A stretch of DNA of 64,000 nt, from positions 20,001-84,000 of the forward strand of contig JAXIVH010000156.1 in NCBI GenBank assembly GCA_036785325.1, read 5' to 3'. Of this stretch, positions 27,386 to 38,665 are shown piece after piece. The notes beneath the pieces were generated by a model that ran no database searches, was not told where the DNA came from, and worked only from the letters and a program-made list of their open reading frames with translations. The stretch is from Urophycis tenuis. Taxonomy: Eukaryota; Chordata; Actinopteri; Gadiformes; Phycidae. The position numbers were made by a program, and so were the translations under genes. Each line of letters begins with the position of its first letter. The stretch's first letter is position 1.

Positions 27386-28325
27386 TTGTTACAATACTCG
27401 GGGAAACGACCTCTGAGAGTACTAAGCTGTAAACTAATCTTACCACAACCCTAGATGAGTGTTATTACGTCACAGGTGTTTGACAGCATTGTAACGCAGG
27501 TGAAGTGAAAGTGGGGGTTCACCTATATATATATACAGTCTATGGGGTTCACTCACTTGATTGAAACGCGGGCTATAAACAGGCGCGAGCACTGGTGCCA
27601 GCAGGTTGCGTTGCCAGGGGAGATGCGCCACGAGTAAGCTACTGGTTCTGTCCATTGAGCCGCGGTTTAAGTTTGTTTGATAACTTGGTGACTTTGGTCA
27701 CGCTAATAAAACATTGTTGGTGGTCTGGTGTTTAACATTGTGTGCTTGGCTATATCCCGCTAATTGTTTTAAAATTGTAGCGTCTTCACCGGCACACGAG
27801 TATACTTCTTGTTTGCGGTGCAGGCTGGGTAATGTAGTTAATCGCTTTACATGGGTAATGGTTTGCTATGCTCAGCGTTGCTACATAAAACTACACTCAC
27901 TGTTTGCACTTTAGGCCAACATACTGAGAGCACTTGTGGATTGGGCTATTGGTTTAATGTGTAGCATTGACGTTGATGTAAATTTGGTTTGAGTAATTGA
28001 CTTGGCTAATTTATGGCAGTGCAATGTTTAATGTGCAATGTTGCTTTTGTGGGGAATTGTTGCATTTCAGCAATTGTTGCATATTCAGCCTAAAATGCTA
28101 ATTATATTGTACAATATCATAACACTAAATACTGACTATATTGTAATTTGTATATTATTCAGAATTTATAGTGTATTATTTATGTTGGTGTCAATATTGT
28201 TGTTTACACTGTAGCTTTTCTATTCTACAGGTTTATAACCTATTATTTGTGGACTGCAACAACTGTATGAGGAAAATCAAACTATGTAAATAAAAAACCA
28301 GAGTTAAAACAACGTGTCCCCTCCT
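27386..28325. other. Insertion of unknown type within the LINE
   Basis: About 0.95 kb with no coding potential. It is AT-rich after 27,900. It contains a short (TA)n run before 'cagtctatgg' (27522-27545) and ends in a polyadenylation-like 'aataaaaaac' at 28288-28298, just before the LINE sequence resumes. Confidence 0.4.
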
Positions 28326-28734
28326 GGCGCCCAAAAAACTAGACCCAGCGTTGAATAACACCTGCCGCTTAATCACTGGCTGCTTGAAGCCCACCAACAT
28401 AAACAACCTGCACCTCCTCGCTGGCATTGCCCCTGCTGATGTGAGATGGGAAGTTGCCTGCCGGGTAGAGAAGACCAAGACCACCAGTGATGAACACCAC
28501 CTCCTCTACGGACGTGTTCCCCCGGCCCAACGGCTGGAGTCCAGGAGAAGCTTTCGCAGCCATGTCCATCCAGTATCACAGGAAGATACCAGACTCAAAC
28601 TACGGGCAAAAAGGCTTGAGGGCGACCCCCCTCGTACTGAGTATCTCTCCTTCTGAATCCCTCCCTCAGGGCTCAGAAGTACCATGGGTCCAGTGGAAGA
28701 CGCCCCTATGCCATTGGCACACTCGCGACGCGAG

Positions 28735-30330
28735 TCATCCTACTGCTTCATCAGCCTTTGAGTGACTAAAGAAACCTATTGTTTTGAATCTGGGATCAAG
28801 TAATGTAGGAAGTGATGTAATGCTGGAGCTCTGTAGAGTATGTAGCTTTCTCCTGAGCAGCTTGATGAGGTGCTCTCCCAGCTCTCTAGCCAGTGGATTA
28901 CTGCTCCTCATTGTCTCCTCTTGGAGCATCTTCTCAATCATTTTGAGCAGTGGAATGACCTTTGAGCCAGACAGTTTTCTCCTCAGAAGGCTCCACAATG
29001 GCTTTGTGGAACGGAGACAGGATGGCCAGACATCCAATGACATTGGTGTATTCCTCAGATGTCAATGCAGGGATGTCACACACCAAGCCACCCAAAGCTG
29101 CCCCCACAGGCTCCCTTTGCTCCATCAGAATCAGAATCAGAAACAAGTTTATTGCTAAGTAGGTTTGCACCTACAAGGAATTTGACTTGGTGCAAGAGAA
29201 GTGTATGGAGCATTTGGAAAGTGCTGTTCCACCTTGTTTCCACCTCCTGGATGAGCTTTAGCTTAGGCTTCCCCATTTGCTCCTGAATTAGTGCAAGCTT
29301 CTCCTTTAAATCACAAAAATGATAGTTATTGTGAAAAATAGAGCAATAACAAACAAATAATGCATTAACATATGAGAATAATGTCAGTGAACCTACTTTG
29401 GCCGTTGTGCTGCTCCGGAAATATCCCATCAGCCTCCTTGCCTTTGTGCGAATAGCAGACAGCACAGGGGTCAAATCAAGAGACTTCTTGATGACGAGAT
29501 TTAAAGTGTGAGCCACACAGATGGCATGGCGCAGCCTCAGCACCTTGCCACAAGCGATCATGTTGGCTGCACCATCAGTGACCAGACATGTGACCTTTGA
29601 GAGTATCCCCCATTCCTCCATAAGTGAGGTTTTCACGCTTGCCAAATTCACAGCAGTGTGTTTCTCGGGGAAGTACACTACTCCCAGTACTGTTGACACG
29701 TGTTCTCATCAATGTAATGGCATGATAAAGCCAGTTAGGCATCCATGTTAATGGATGTCCACATGTCAGATGTCACACTGACTGCAGTGACATTCTGTAA
29801 CTGCAGTTTGGCCTTCTGCTTTTCCTCCTCATACTTGGCCTTATAGCCTTCACAGCCTAATGGAAAAGAAGAAAACAGCGGTTAGTTTTTTATATGTAAA
29901 ACTACCTTCATACTTTGTTAACAAACACACCTTCCTTGTTGGGATCACATAGGTTGGATCCAATTTTCCCACAAACTCCCTAAATCCTGATCCTCCACAA
30001 TGCTGAAAGGCTGTGTGTCTCCCACAATCAAATACCAAGGCAGATGCCTCATCCAGCTCCTTCTTCCTGGTCACTGGAAGAAAGCAACAAAAGCTTTGTG
30101 AATGCTGTGTCAGTTCTGTTCATTTCATTACCATTGTGGTTGGTAAACAAATATGGTAACACTGGAAGAGGATGTTACTTTAGTAGGATTTGAATTGGAC
30201 TCACCTTGGCTGCTGGGTGCACCTTCCTTGGCCTGGGTATCTGCATGGAAGGCCCGAAAATGCCTCAGCATAGATGAGATGTTATATCCCAACTCCTTGG
30301 ATACAAAGACTAAAAACTGACTCCAGCTGT
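28735..30330 (-). pseudogene. Decayed hAT (ZBED-like) transposase
   Basis: In transcript order: a BED-finger tail (ELGYNISSMLRHFRAFHAD) ending in a good splice donor near 30205, then a segment with GFREFVGKLDPTYVIPTRK (30050-29930). Next is AKLQLQNVTAVSVTSDMWTS (about 29840-29760), which carries the first catalytic Asp region. VTDGAANMIACGKV and CVAHTLNLVIKKSLD follow (29600-29480). The dimerisation-region text is LGEHLIKLLRRKL and LPTLLDPRFKTIGFFSH (28870-28770). Frameshifts (for example after VEDQ-like text near 30000) and stops break it, and no element ends were found. It is too different in preserved region to say whether it relates to the hAT derivative at 20700. Confidence 0.85.
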
Positions 30331-30534
30331 GATCCTCTTTATTTAAATTAATAAAAAAAAAATATATATATATATATTAAATATGTATACTCCTCTCTTC
30401 TCTCCTCTCCTCTCTTCTCCCGTCTTCCCTCATCAAAATGAGGGAGTAGGGGGAGGTAAAGTCTACATGCCCCATCCGGCAGGGGTGTCACTTGTCCGTA
30501 CAGACTGTTTCACCTTGACTCTACCTTCCTCAAT

Positions 30535-30910
30535 CTCTAACCCTAACTCTAACTCCAACTCTAACCCTAAGCATAACCTCAACCCCAAGCCTAACCATAG
30601 GCCTAACCTTAGCCCCAACCTTAACTCAACCCTAACCTTGGCCCTAACCTTAGCCCTGACACTAACCCTTACCTTAGCCCTAACCCTTGACCCTAACCTA
30701 TCCCTAACACTAACCCTAACCTCAGCCTTAACCCTAACCTTAAACCTAACCCTAACCTCAGCCCTAACCTTAACCCTTACCCTAACCTCAGCCCTAACCT
30801 TAAACCTAACCCTAATCTTAACCTTAAATTTAACCTTAAACTTAACCCCAACTCTAACCTCAACCCCTCGTATTTACTTCAAAGCTAACGTTAAGGTTAA
30901 CTGCTAACTC
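30535..30910. repeat. Degenerate telomere-like (CCCTAA)n block
   Basis: About 370 bp in which nearly every 6-mer is ccctaa, cctaac or a one-base variant (cttaac, tctaac, cttagc). It is far from chromosome ends by context. It fits an old interstitial telomeric repeat or a (CCTAA)-rich satellite. The Leu-Thr ORF across it is not a gene. Confidence 0.85.
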
Positions 30911-31904
30911 TACCCCTAACCTACACTTTACTTATTGGAGGAAGAAGCCAATTACCCAGCATGCATTTCAACCGGAAAATGTTGCGAAAAACCATTACCG
31001 ACGTACCTACTCTAAGAATAGACTACCCCAAGAAATTTTGATTTTGGGTAAGGAAAGTAAACCAATGAGTCTTCTCTAAGGTCAACTTCCTACACAATCT
31101 CTGTAGTCGCGCGGTGTATGGGGCACAGGAACTGTTATTAACGGGCTGTTCGGCATGGGGTCCTGGAGGGGCCAGGGAGGCAGTGCTTAGTCACGGCTGG
31201 CCTTGGCCTTTCCTACCCTGGGACCGACTGGGAAGGCACCGTTGGGCGGGGCTGGTCTTGGTCTTTCCTAGGTCTGGACACCCATCGCTGAAGATAGCTG
31301 CATTGGGGGACCGTGGAGGCAGTGTTTTGTCACGGCTGGCCTCGGTCCTTCGTACCCCACGTTTTCCTGTTAGTTCATCTGGACCCAACAGAGGACAAGA
31401 ACCAAGCTCCGGCCCTGATTGGCCAAACCAGAGCTACCTAGCGGTGTTACCAACTGGATTGTGCTGGTCAGGAGGTAAGTATGAGTACTTACCTTTACTT
31501 ACCTCGACGTTACCTCAACAAATGATCACTCCTAAAAAAGTTTAAGGCCAACACCAATCCCATTTCGGAATCGATTTATTTCGGTTATATCACAACAAGA
31601 CAAACAACCATCCCATTTACTCCATTCTTGGTTACAAAGAAAACCATCAAGTCTATATTTCAAAATCAGCGGTTATATCACCACAAGACAGACAACCATT
31701 TCATTTTACTTCATTCTTGGTAATATGGGAAAAGAGAGCTGCGGATGACTAGATATTGGTGAGTGCAACTGCCTTTGATCCCCCATTCAACTGCCCAGTC
31801 GTTGGATGAGGTGGGGGGGTCATCGAGATAACTCTAATGAACCTAACCGAGCCAGGGCCATCGAAAGAACGGGCTCTCAACAAAACCCATTTATATTAGC
31901 CTGT
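30911..31904. other. 1 kb with no recognised gene
   Basis: An internal imperfect direct repeat is visible: 'gcatggggtcctggaggggcc...gtgcttagtcacggctggccttgg' at 31153-31205 resembles 'gcattgggggaccgtgg...gtgttttgtcacggctggcctcgg' at 31300-31345. A second pair, 'ggttatatcaccacaagacagacaaccat', is at 31583-31612 and 31670-31699. No domain was recognised. Confidence 0.4.
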
Positions 31905-32101
31905 GATCTTTTTGCATGTTGCTTTGGATAAAACCTGAATGGTTTTTGGTCTGTGGGAGGAAGCCGGAGTACCCGGAGAGAACCCACGCAAGCACTATGC
32001 AAACTCCACACAGAAAGGTCCCGGGTCCCAGGTGGATTCGAACTCAGAACCCTCTTGCTGTGAGGCGACAGTGCTAACCACTGCACCACCGTGCCGCCTT
32101 T
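31905..32101 (-). mobile_element. tRNA-derived SINE
   Basis: On the minus strand it begins ggcggcacggtggtgcagtg. The A box is TGGTGCAGTGG and the B box is GAGTTCGAATCC, about 45 bp apart. They are followed by the conserved body 'ctgtgtggagtttgcat...tgggttctctccgggtactccgg'. This body is a very common SINE type in fish genomes. Its tail near 31910-31930 runs into 'tttatccaaagcaacatg'. Confidence 0.85.
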
Positions 32102-33775
32102 GCTAAGAACCATAGCAGTTAAATTCAGATGAAGGTTGTATTCCCAATACAAAGATTGATAGTTGCGGGTTGATGAGTTGAGTTATGGTTGGACAGAAAA
32201 GAGTTGTAAATATGTATCTCGTTTTAAGACTGCAGTTTTTACTGTACAATTGTTCAAGGCCTCTCAAATAATGTCGACATTAGCTAAATTAGTTGAATTT
32301 GAATGCAAAGTGTAAACCATTAGTTAAGAATACATGGCACTGAAATGGGATGGGGAGCAAATGAGAGAAAATGGGTGCAAATTATTGTCCCTGGAATAAA
32401 AGCTTTTACACTGTATCATAGGCATTAGGTCTAGCTTATTCTACAGTATTTTGGGCTACCATAAGTTTACAAACAGATTAATCATCAACAGTTTCTGCTC
32501 AGAGACACAAGTTATTAAAAAATCAAAGGTGACTCTTTATTGCTGGTACTCTAAGTAGGCCTAACCTAGGTAAAAGGTGACAATAACTGATATTTACCCC
32601 TATAGACTTTTCCCAAAACCAATAAACAGGCATCAACCTTGAAGCGATTGAGAATATTATCTCCTCATGATACACTAGCTCTCTGTTCCCAATATAAATA
32701 AATAATTTTAAAAAAACTTATTGAACTGATGTGAGAGTTAACAACAATAAATATTAGTGTCCTTACAGATGGCTTTCTGACTATTATGAAGGGCTGGACC
32801 TATACAAATAGGCAATAAGTAAAGGGTAGTCAAATAGTCTAATGTATCTAATTTACCCTTGATGATTGAATCTTATTGTAGACTGAGTGCATGTCAGTTT
32901 ATGATTTAAAGTTACAGCATACTTGTTCACTTATTTCTAAATTTTTGTATTATCCTTTAGATAAAGTAAACAACTACTTCACACACTGTAAACTGTCAAG
33001 ATTAGACAGATTTGTTTAAATCTTATGATGATACATTTTCTATCCAGTAGATGGCAGTATAAGACTATGAATGAACAGTGTAGCCAGCCACAGTGTTTTC
33101 AGAATATATATATATATATATAATAGCTCTATAGAGTATACACATTATGCTAAACGCATTTATTAATAACAATGTATGAAGTGTTTTTAAGCAACTATCA
33201 TGTTATTAATACTTATCTGATTATAATATAGCCATACATAGCGTCATTTTCAGATTGACAAAATGGTAATTTGAGACATTGAAGTTCATCGGTTTATCAT
33301 TATAATATTATTATTAGTAGTAGTAATAGTAGTAGTAGTAGTAGCAGTTGCCGTAGTAGTAGCATTGACCTCAACAACAACAAAAACATTAAACGCTAAA
33401 ATAATAAGTTGTTGCCTTTTTTTAATCCACTAGAGGGCAGTATAGCCAACAAATGAACTCTATGTGTCGTCTAGTGATTTAATAAATAGCTATTTATTTT
33501 GCATAATGAAGTTTCTATTCTATTTTATTCTATAAAGGCTACATTTGAACTTGTACCAGTTTCAAATCAATTCAAGTTCATTTATTCCCTCTTATAATCA
33601 GAAATTCAGTCTTGCTTGGTGCTTTACTTTTTACCTTGGGTCATCCACGTTGACTGAAACGTCCCCATTTTGCAGCACGGCATCGAGAGAGGGGAGGGTG
33701 CACTTCAGATTACCAGTGTTTACCAATGAGTGTTCAGTCAGACAGTCTTCCCCCCCCCCCCCCCCCCCCCATCGA
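32102..33775. other. AT-rich stretch with no recognised gene
   Basis: 1.7 kb. Only microsatellite runs were seen: (TA)n at 33104-33122, (AGT)n at 33312-33345 and a pure C20 near 33750-33770. An ORF at 33545-33814 has no domain. Confidence 0.45.
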
Positions 33776-34111
33776 ACTTTCACTCTATCACTCATCATGC
33801 ATTTTGTATTTTAAATGAGGGGCTGGAGATTGTTCACTGTGAAACTACTTTTCTGGGCATGTTCTCTCGAGCAAGTGCGGACAAAAGACATTCCCCTCAA
33901 CATCCTCTCAACTTTGCCCTGGTTGGTTAATAGGGAATACCGACATTAAATTCCCCACTTCAGAAGTGACATAACTCCTTTCAGAGAGGCGTGTCTGGTG
34001 CCCTCTCCCAAACTATGCATATTAAAAAGAGACGCTTTTGTGAACTTTCACTTCATCACTCATCATGCATTTTGTATTTTAAATGAGGGGCTGGAGATTG
34101 TTTACTATGAA
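33776..34111. repeat. 71-bp direct repeat, copies 264 bp apart
   Basis: The segment beginning 'actttcactctatcactcat' (33776) and ending 'gaaactac' recurs at about 34040 with three or four differences, including the shared 'aaatgaggggctggagattg'. The pair could be a small element's termini or a local duplication. Confidence 0.7.
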
Positions 34112-34182
34112 ACTACAATTCGCGAGCAAAATCCCTTGGTTGCAAAAAATCGACTTGTATTGTGATAATGTCTCTAAATGTC

Positions 34183-34298
34183 AACATGAGCACTGCTGGT
34201 GATAGTCTAGTGGGCTAGGAGCCTCACCTGTGAGAAGTTCACCTGTGAGGAGGATCAGCTGGTGTTCCTGGTTCGAACCCTAGTGTGCTCAATGTTTT
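34183..34298 (+). mobile_element. tRNA-related SINE head
   Basis: An A-box-like segment (TGATAGTCTAGTGGGCTAGG) is followed 60 bp later by a perfect B box (GGTTCGAACCC). The intervening part contains a duplicated 'cacctgtgag'. No cloverleaf of a working tRNA can be drawn, so this is a tRNA-derived repeat. Confidence 0.6.
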
Positions 34299-34387
34299 CA
34301 TATCATCTTTTAATATCTGCCCATCGTTGGCGCACTCTGCCTTCCTATATGTAATTCATTGTTGAGAGCGTTTTGCACATATTTAGG

Positions 34388-34390
<3 letters not shown>

Positions 34391-34454
<64 letters not shown>
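34391..34454. repeat. (TA)n microsatellite
   Basis: About 32 uninterrupted TA dinucleotides. Able to extrude a cruciform. Confidence 0.95.
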
Positions 34455-34459
<5 letters not shown>

Positions 34460-35116
34460 TTTTGAATTCCTTAGTCACACAGAAAAGTGCATAAAGGGTC
34501 ATCAGCAATGGAAAGGACTACTACAACACCAGAGGGTTTATCTTTGACACATCTGCTTACCTTTTATTTGCCTTTTTGCAATTCTTTATTCACATCCTAG
34601 ATGCTTAATAGTGAATCAAAAGGCCTCACATATGGGAAAGGACTGATTAGGACCATTTTTGCATTGATGTAGTTATACAACATTCTTTCCTTAAGTGATT
34701 GTTGTATTGACATTTTTACTTGTATTAACAACATTCTATTCTTAAGTGATTGTATATATTTTTTTCCAGTTTTGTTTTGCTTTATGTAATTGACATGTAT
34801 GTCGCTTTGGAAAAGTGTCTGCTAAATACTTAAACATACATATTCCCAAACGTCTGCCATGTTTACGAGGGTTTAAAAATATGTTTTACATTACCTGAAT
34901 GATTCTCTTCTATGTATTATGGAAGGGTTTCATCTACATTGCCAATTGGTGTCAATAAAACGGTATTGAAAAACAGAGTATTGGTTCCCACAATTGGGAA
35001 ATGGTTGCATTTTATTATTGGTGATGGAACACAGGTATACTGAATTACCTGTGAGTTTTGGATTGGTCATGGATCAGGTGTTGTACATTTCCCTGTCAGA
35101 GAAGTCCTAATGAGCC
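34455..35116. other. No recognised gene; repeat tails only
   Basis: Contains 'tgtatgtcgctttggaaaagtgtctgctaaat' (34797-34829), a tail common to many fish SINEs and LINEs, and duplicated 'acattct(t/a)t...taagtgattgt' segments (34680-34755). The outer Kolobok target TTAA is at 35117-35120. Confidence 0.5.
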
Positions 35117-35258
35117 TTAAAGGTCCAATGTGTAAGAATTTCTCCCATCTAGCGTTGAGATTATATATTGCAATCAACTCTCTCGCGACACGCAGTTCAA
35201 AGTACGTATTACAGCTACGGTAGCCTTCACGCTTCAAAAAGCCTAGACTTCAGCCAAT

Positions 35259-36685
35259 ATGTCATCCACAACTTCATCTAGCTGTCCCTCCGGCGATCAG
35301 GTTCGTTCGTTTAATTTTTATTAATTGAGAAATGTCATCTAAATATTTGTTGAGTACTACAAACTCTCTTGTTGATGTTAGCTATGTTATGTTTGTTACA
35401 TTTAATCGTGAAATGTAACAAATTTTCATGGCTAACACCAACTAGCAAATGTGTAATGACTACAAGCTAATGTCACTAGTTACCTCAATGCTATTTTATT
35501 ATTCAATGTGCTATGTGTTTGCTATGTCGAATATACGAGGTATTCAAAACTCGGGTACATTTTTTTCCCTCTCTGCATAGAGTCAGCAATCATCGTCCGA
35601 TGATTCTACGACAGTAGAGACTAGGGAGGGGGAGAGGGAGGGGGAGAGGGAGAGGACAGAGAGGCAGAGGTGAATCGCATGCGGTAGGAGCAGGGCAAGC
35701 AAGGCAAGAGGAACGAACAGAGGGCCCCCAAACCAGCCGAGCTGCCGCGGAGAGAGCCGGAGCCATCCCACGACAAAGACGTACAACGTCTACTTCATTG
35801 AGTGTTGGAACCACTACAAGGGCCCGAAGATTGGCGTTTTCTAGAGAGGACGAGGAGAGAGTGGAGGAGCTCCGAAATCAGAGAAGAGAAGAAACAGAGG
35901 TTTGCGTAGGGCACGGCTTAATAGTAGAATAACGTGCACCATAGTATTTTCAGCCATATACATCTTGTCAATACCCTTGTCATAACAAGAGCCTTATTCT
36001 CCTATTCATCGGATATTATTTGTTTTTATAATTATATAGCCATACAATTAATCAGCTTCTCTTACCTTCATTGGTAAAACCTTGATCATTTACACAGCAT
36101 TTTTTTTTAAATCCACCCCACTAACATTCAACCTATGTAGCCTTACAACTGATCACATCATATTTAGTTTCTTTCCAGCACCTTCTGCAGGGCATGAGCC
36201 TGGAGGACCACTGCCATCTTGCCTCTCAACTTTTGGCAAGGCAGCCAGGGCTAGTGTTTGATGCCTTGTTCGAACACCAACAACGTCATGGTCACCCCAC
36301 ACCTGTAGAGGTCCCAGGACTACCATGGTGCACCTGTGGGAATTGTACGGATATGCCAACAGATGCAGAGCGCAAATGCTGTGGCCAAGACCCTGTCCAC
36401 TGTGTAAGCCTTCTGCAACATTTTAGACAGTACTGTTTGGATGAAGGCGTCCTGAGGATCCACCGGCAGTACAGAGCAGACATCACAGTATTAGGCCAGA
36501 TTAGGGAACCAGGTGACGACAACAGGGAGTACAGGTATGCTGCATACCAGCACTTCATTTTCTGGCAACACGGGTCACTGGGCCAAAGAAACCGAAGAGT
36601 GATCCCAAGCTGCTGTGTTTCCAAAATAAGGGACAAATTTCCTGACCCTCAGGGACAATACACTGGGTATGTCCCAGGAATCTAA
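35259..36685 (+). pseudogene. P2X7-receptor C-terminal ('ballast') domain gene carried by Kolobok
   Basis: Three exons: 35259-35300 (MSSTTSSSCPSGDQ), 35581-35899 (Ser/Glu/Arg-rich) and 36179-36685. The last exon encodes the cysteine-rich domain: LPWCTCGNCTDMP, KCCGQDPVHC, REYRYAAYQHFIFW, then IPSCCVSKIRDKFPDPQGQY. This follows the order of the cytoplasmic C-terminus of vertebrate P2X7, which also ends in a PSCC...IR.(E/K)FP...GQY(S/T)G signature and binds zinc and GDP there. No channel part (two membrane helices and ectodomain) is present. Exon 2 needs a frame change in its GGGAGAG-rich stretch near 35640-35670, so the copy is probably broken; splice sites and exon 3 are clean. AATAAA is at 36768. 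The function within a transposon is unknown. Confidence 0.8.
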
Positions 36686-36861
36686 TTTTGTACATAGTTT
36701 CCATGGTTTTTGGAATATTTAATTTGTATTTTATTGAGTGTTCTAGTTTTGTGACAACATTTTTTGTAATAAAAGATTTGTTGTTGACTAACACGGTCAG
36801 TGTTGTTTGTCTTGCATAATAATGACATAGGATAAAGAAGGGTACAATTAGTAGGCCTAAC

Positions 36862-38665
36862 CTGTCACGGAGTTGCTGGACCCAAATGCAGAGAGGCGAG
36901 GCAGGCAAGAGTACTTTTGCTCTTTTAATTGTAACCAAAGCAGATACAGGAACAGACAGACGACAACTCACGTAAACGACGACAAGACTCGGACAAAGAC
37001 TGAACAGAGGACAGGACTTAAATACACAGAATAATTACCAACCCAAGACAGGTGAGGGAACAAGACACAGGTGAACACAATGGGGCAATCAACCAGGAGG
37101 GAATCAGGACACAGGGGAAACAGAGCAAACCAATGAAAACAATAGAACACAGACACAGATCATGACAGAACCCCCCCCTCAAGGGACGGCTCCTGACGTC
37201 CCTAAACTCAAACACCAAGATGGGTGGGAGGAGGGGGCTTGGAGGAGGGCTACCAGGAGCGGAGCAGGGAACGTCAGGCGCGGGCCCTCCGGAGAGCGGC
37301 GGAGGGGGCGCGGACCTTCCGGAGGCCGGCGGTGAACCCCTTGGACTCATGGAATGCCACTGGGACAAGGGCCTCAGGGGAGGTTGAGGCTGCAGACTCA
37401 GGGGGCGGAGTCTCTGGAGCGGCTGCAGTCTCCGGGGGTGGAGTCTCTGGAGCGGCTGCAGTCTCCGGGGGCGGAGCCTCTGGAGCGGCTGCCGTCTCCG
37501 GGGGCGGAGTCTCTGGAGCGGCTGCAGTCTCTGGGAGCGGAGCCGGCCAGCCAGCCACCAGCGTGCGTGGAGCGGGCGTCGGCCGGACTGCCTCCAGCGT
37601 GCGTGGAGCGGGCGTCGGCTGGACCTCCCCAACTGGGGACGGCTACGGCCCAGCGGCGGAGACAGGAGGCCGCTGCGACTCAGCGGCAGAGACAGGAGGC
37701 CGCTGCGACCCAGCGGCGGAGACAGGAGGCCGCTGCGGCCCAGCAGGGACAGGAGGGCGCTGCGGCCCAGCGGCGGAGACAGGAGGGCGCTGCGGCCCAG
37801 CGGCGGAGACAGGAGGCCGCTGCGGCCCAGCGTGGAAGAGAGTAGGCCGCTGCGGCTCATCCTGGTAGTGAGGGAAGACAACCCGCCGTCTGAAATACTA
37901 ACAGCGTGATCATCTCCCCTCCAGTGTCGGTCGCAGGGGCCCGGCTGGACAGCGGAGCTGCGGGCTTGGTGGCCCGTCTGGCTGACCGAGGTCCCCCCAG
38001 TGCCAAACGGGTTCCACAGAACAGGTTGGCCTCAGCTGGCCCGTTCTGAGGCTTGGTGGCCCGTCTGGCTGACCGAGGTCCCCCCAGTGCCAAACGGGTT
38101 CCACAGAACGGGTTGGCCTCAGCTGGCCCGTTCTGAGGCTTGGTGGCCCGTCTGGCTGACCGAGGTCCCCCCAGTGCCAAACGGGTGCCCCAGTATGGAT
38201 TCCTCTCTGCTGGGTCCATTTGTGGTCCGAGTCTTCTGTCACGGAGTTGCGGAGGGGTTGGACCCAAATGCAGAGAGGCGAGGCAGGCAAGAGTACTTTT
38301 GCTCTTTTAATTGTAACCAAAGCACAGATACAGGAACAGACAGACGACAACTCACGTAAACGACGACAAGACTCGGACAAAGACTGAACAGAAGACAGGA
38401 CTTAAATACACAGACTAATTACCAACCCAAGACAGGTGAGGGAACAAGACACAGGTGAACACAATGGGGCAATCAACCAGGAGGGAATCAGGACACAGGG
38501 GAAACACAGAACAAACCAATGAATAACCAGACAACACAGATACAGACCATGACAAGGGGAAACAGAGCAAACCAATGAAAACAATAGAACACAGACACAG
38601 ATCATGACAAGGGGAAACAGAGCAAACCAATGAAAACAATAGAACACAGACACAGATCATGACAG
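36862..38665 (-). mobile_element. Non-autonomous gypsy-type LTR element, 1.8 kb, inserted between the two Kolobok genes
   Basis: LTR-like direct repeats at 36862-37168 and 38236-38665 start ctgtcacggagttg and end cacagatcatgacag. The right copy is longer because a segment of about 65 bp ('aaggggaaacagagcaaacc...') is repeated. TAAC flanks both sides (36858-36861 and 38666-38669). On the minus strand the internal part opens with a gag-like start (MDPAERNPYWGTR) and closes with a G-rich tract (ttgaggggggggttc) before the second LTR. No pol is present. The middle is filled with GC-rich tandem repeats: a unit of about 39 bp at 37385-37540, about 30 bp at 37630-37850, and 87 bp (three copies) at 37975-38190. 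Confidence 0.75.
37857..38219 (-). pseudogene. Gag-like fragment made of 29-residue repeats
   Basis: 120 codons from MDPAERNPYW. It comprises three copies of a 29-residue unit including TRLALGGPRSARRATKPQNG, then 30 further residues and a stop. The start resembles the 'MDPA' opening of fish gypsy gag proteins. No capsid or zinc-knuckle region remains. Probably non-functional. Confidence 0.5.

Larger units (their letters stand above)
26076..28730 (+). mobile_element. Degenerate APE-type non-LTR retrotransposon, interrupted
   Basis: The endonuclease start is recognisable (LTIISLNVEGLSATN, CDILCLQETHRGP) at about 26135-26260. RT-like segments follow at 26880-27300 (LLCHLYKLFEHLILTRL, PRQAGVPPGKSTTGQLLNL, GAVFVDLSAAYDT then a stop, LPQGSVL-like). 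A C-terminal segment (LDPALNNTCRLITGCLKPTN, NNLHLLAGIAPADVRWEV) is at 28330-28480. The parts are in several frames with stops, so the element is dead. 27,330-28,325 is an insertion or unrelated sequence. Clade assignment (Jockey/Daphne-like) is tentative. Confidence 0.75.

Noticed and set aside
30383..30907. 174-codon Leu-Thr-rich ORF
   Set aside because: Translation of the degenerate telomere-like repeat.
34183..34298. Possible tRNA gene
   Set aside because: A and B boxes are present but no acceptor stem or cloverleaf can be formed; it is read as a SINE head.
37018..37881. 287-codon and 214-codon ORFs on both strands
   Set aside because: Both are translations of GC-rich tandem repeats inside the non-autonomous gypsy element.
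36862..38665. Treating the LTR-like repeats as part of the outer Kolobok
   Set aside because: They are flanked by a 4-bp TAAC duplication and have gag-like and polypurine features, so they are a separate insertion.
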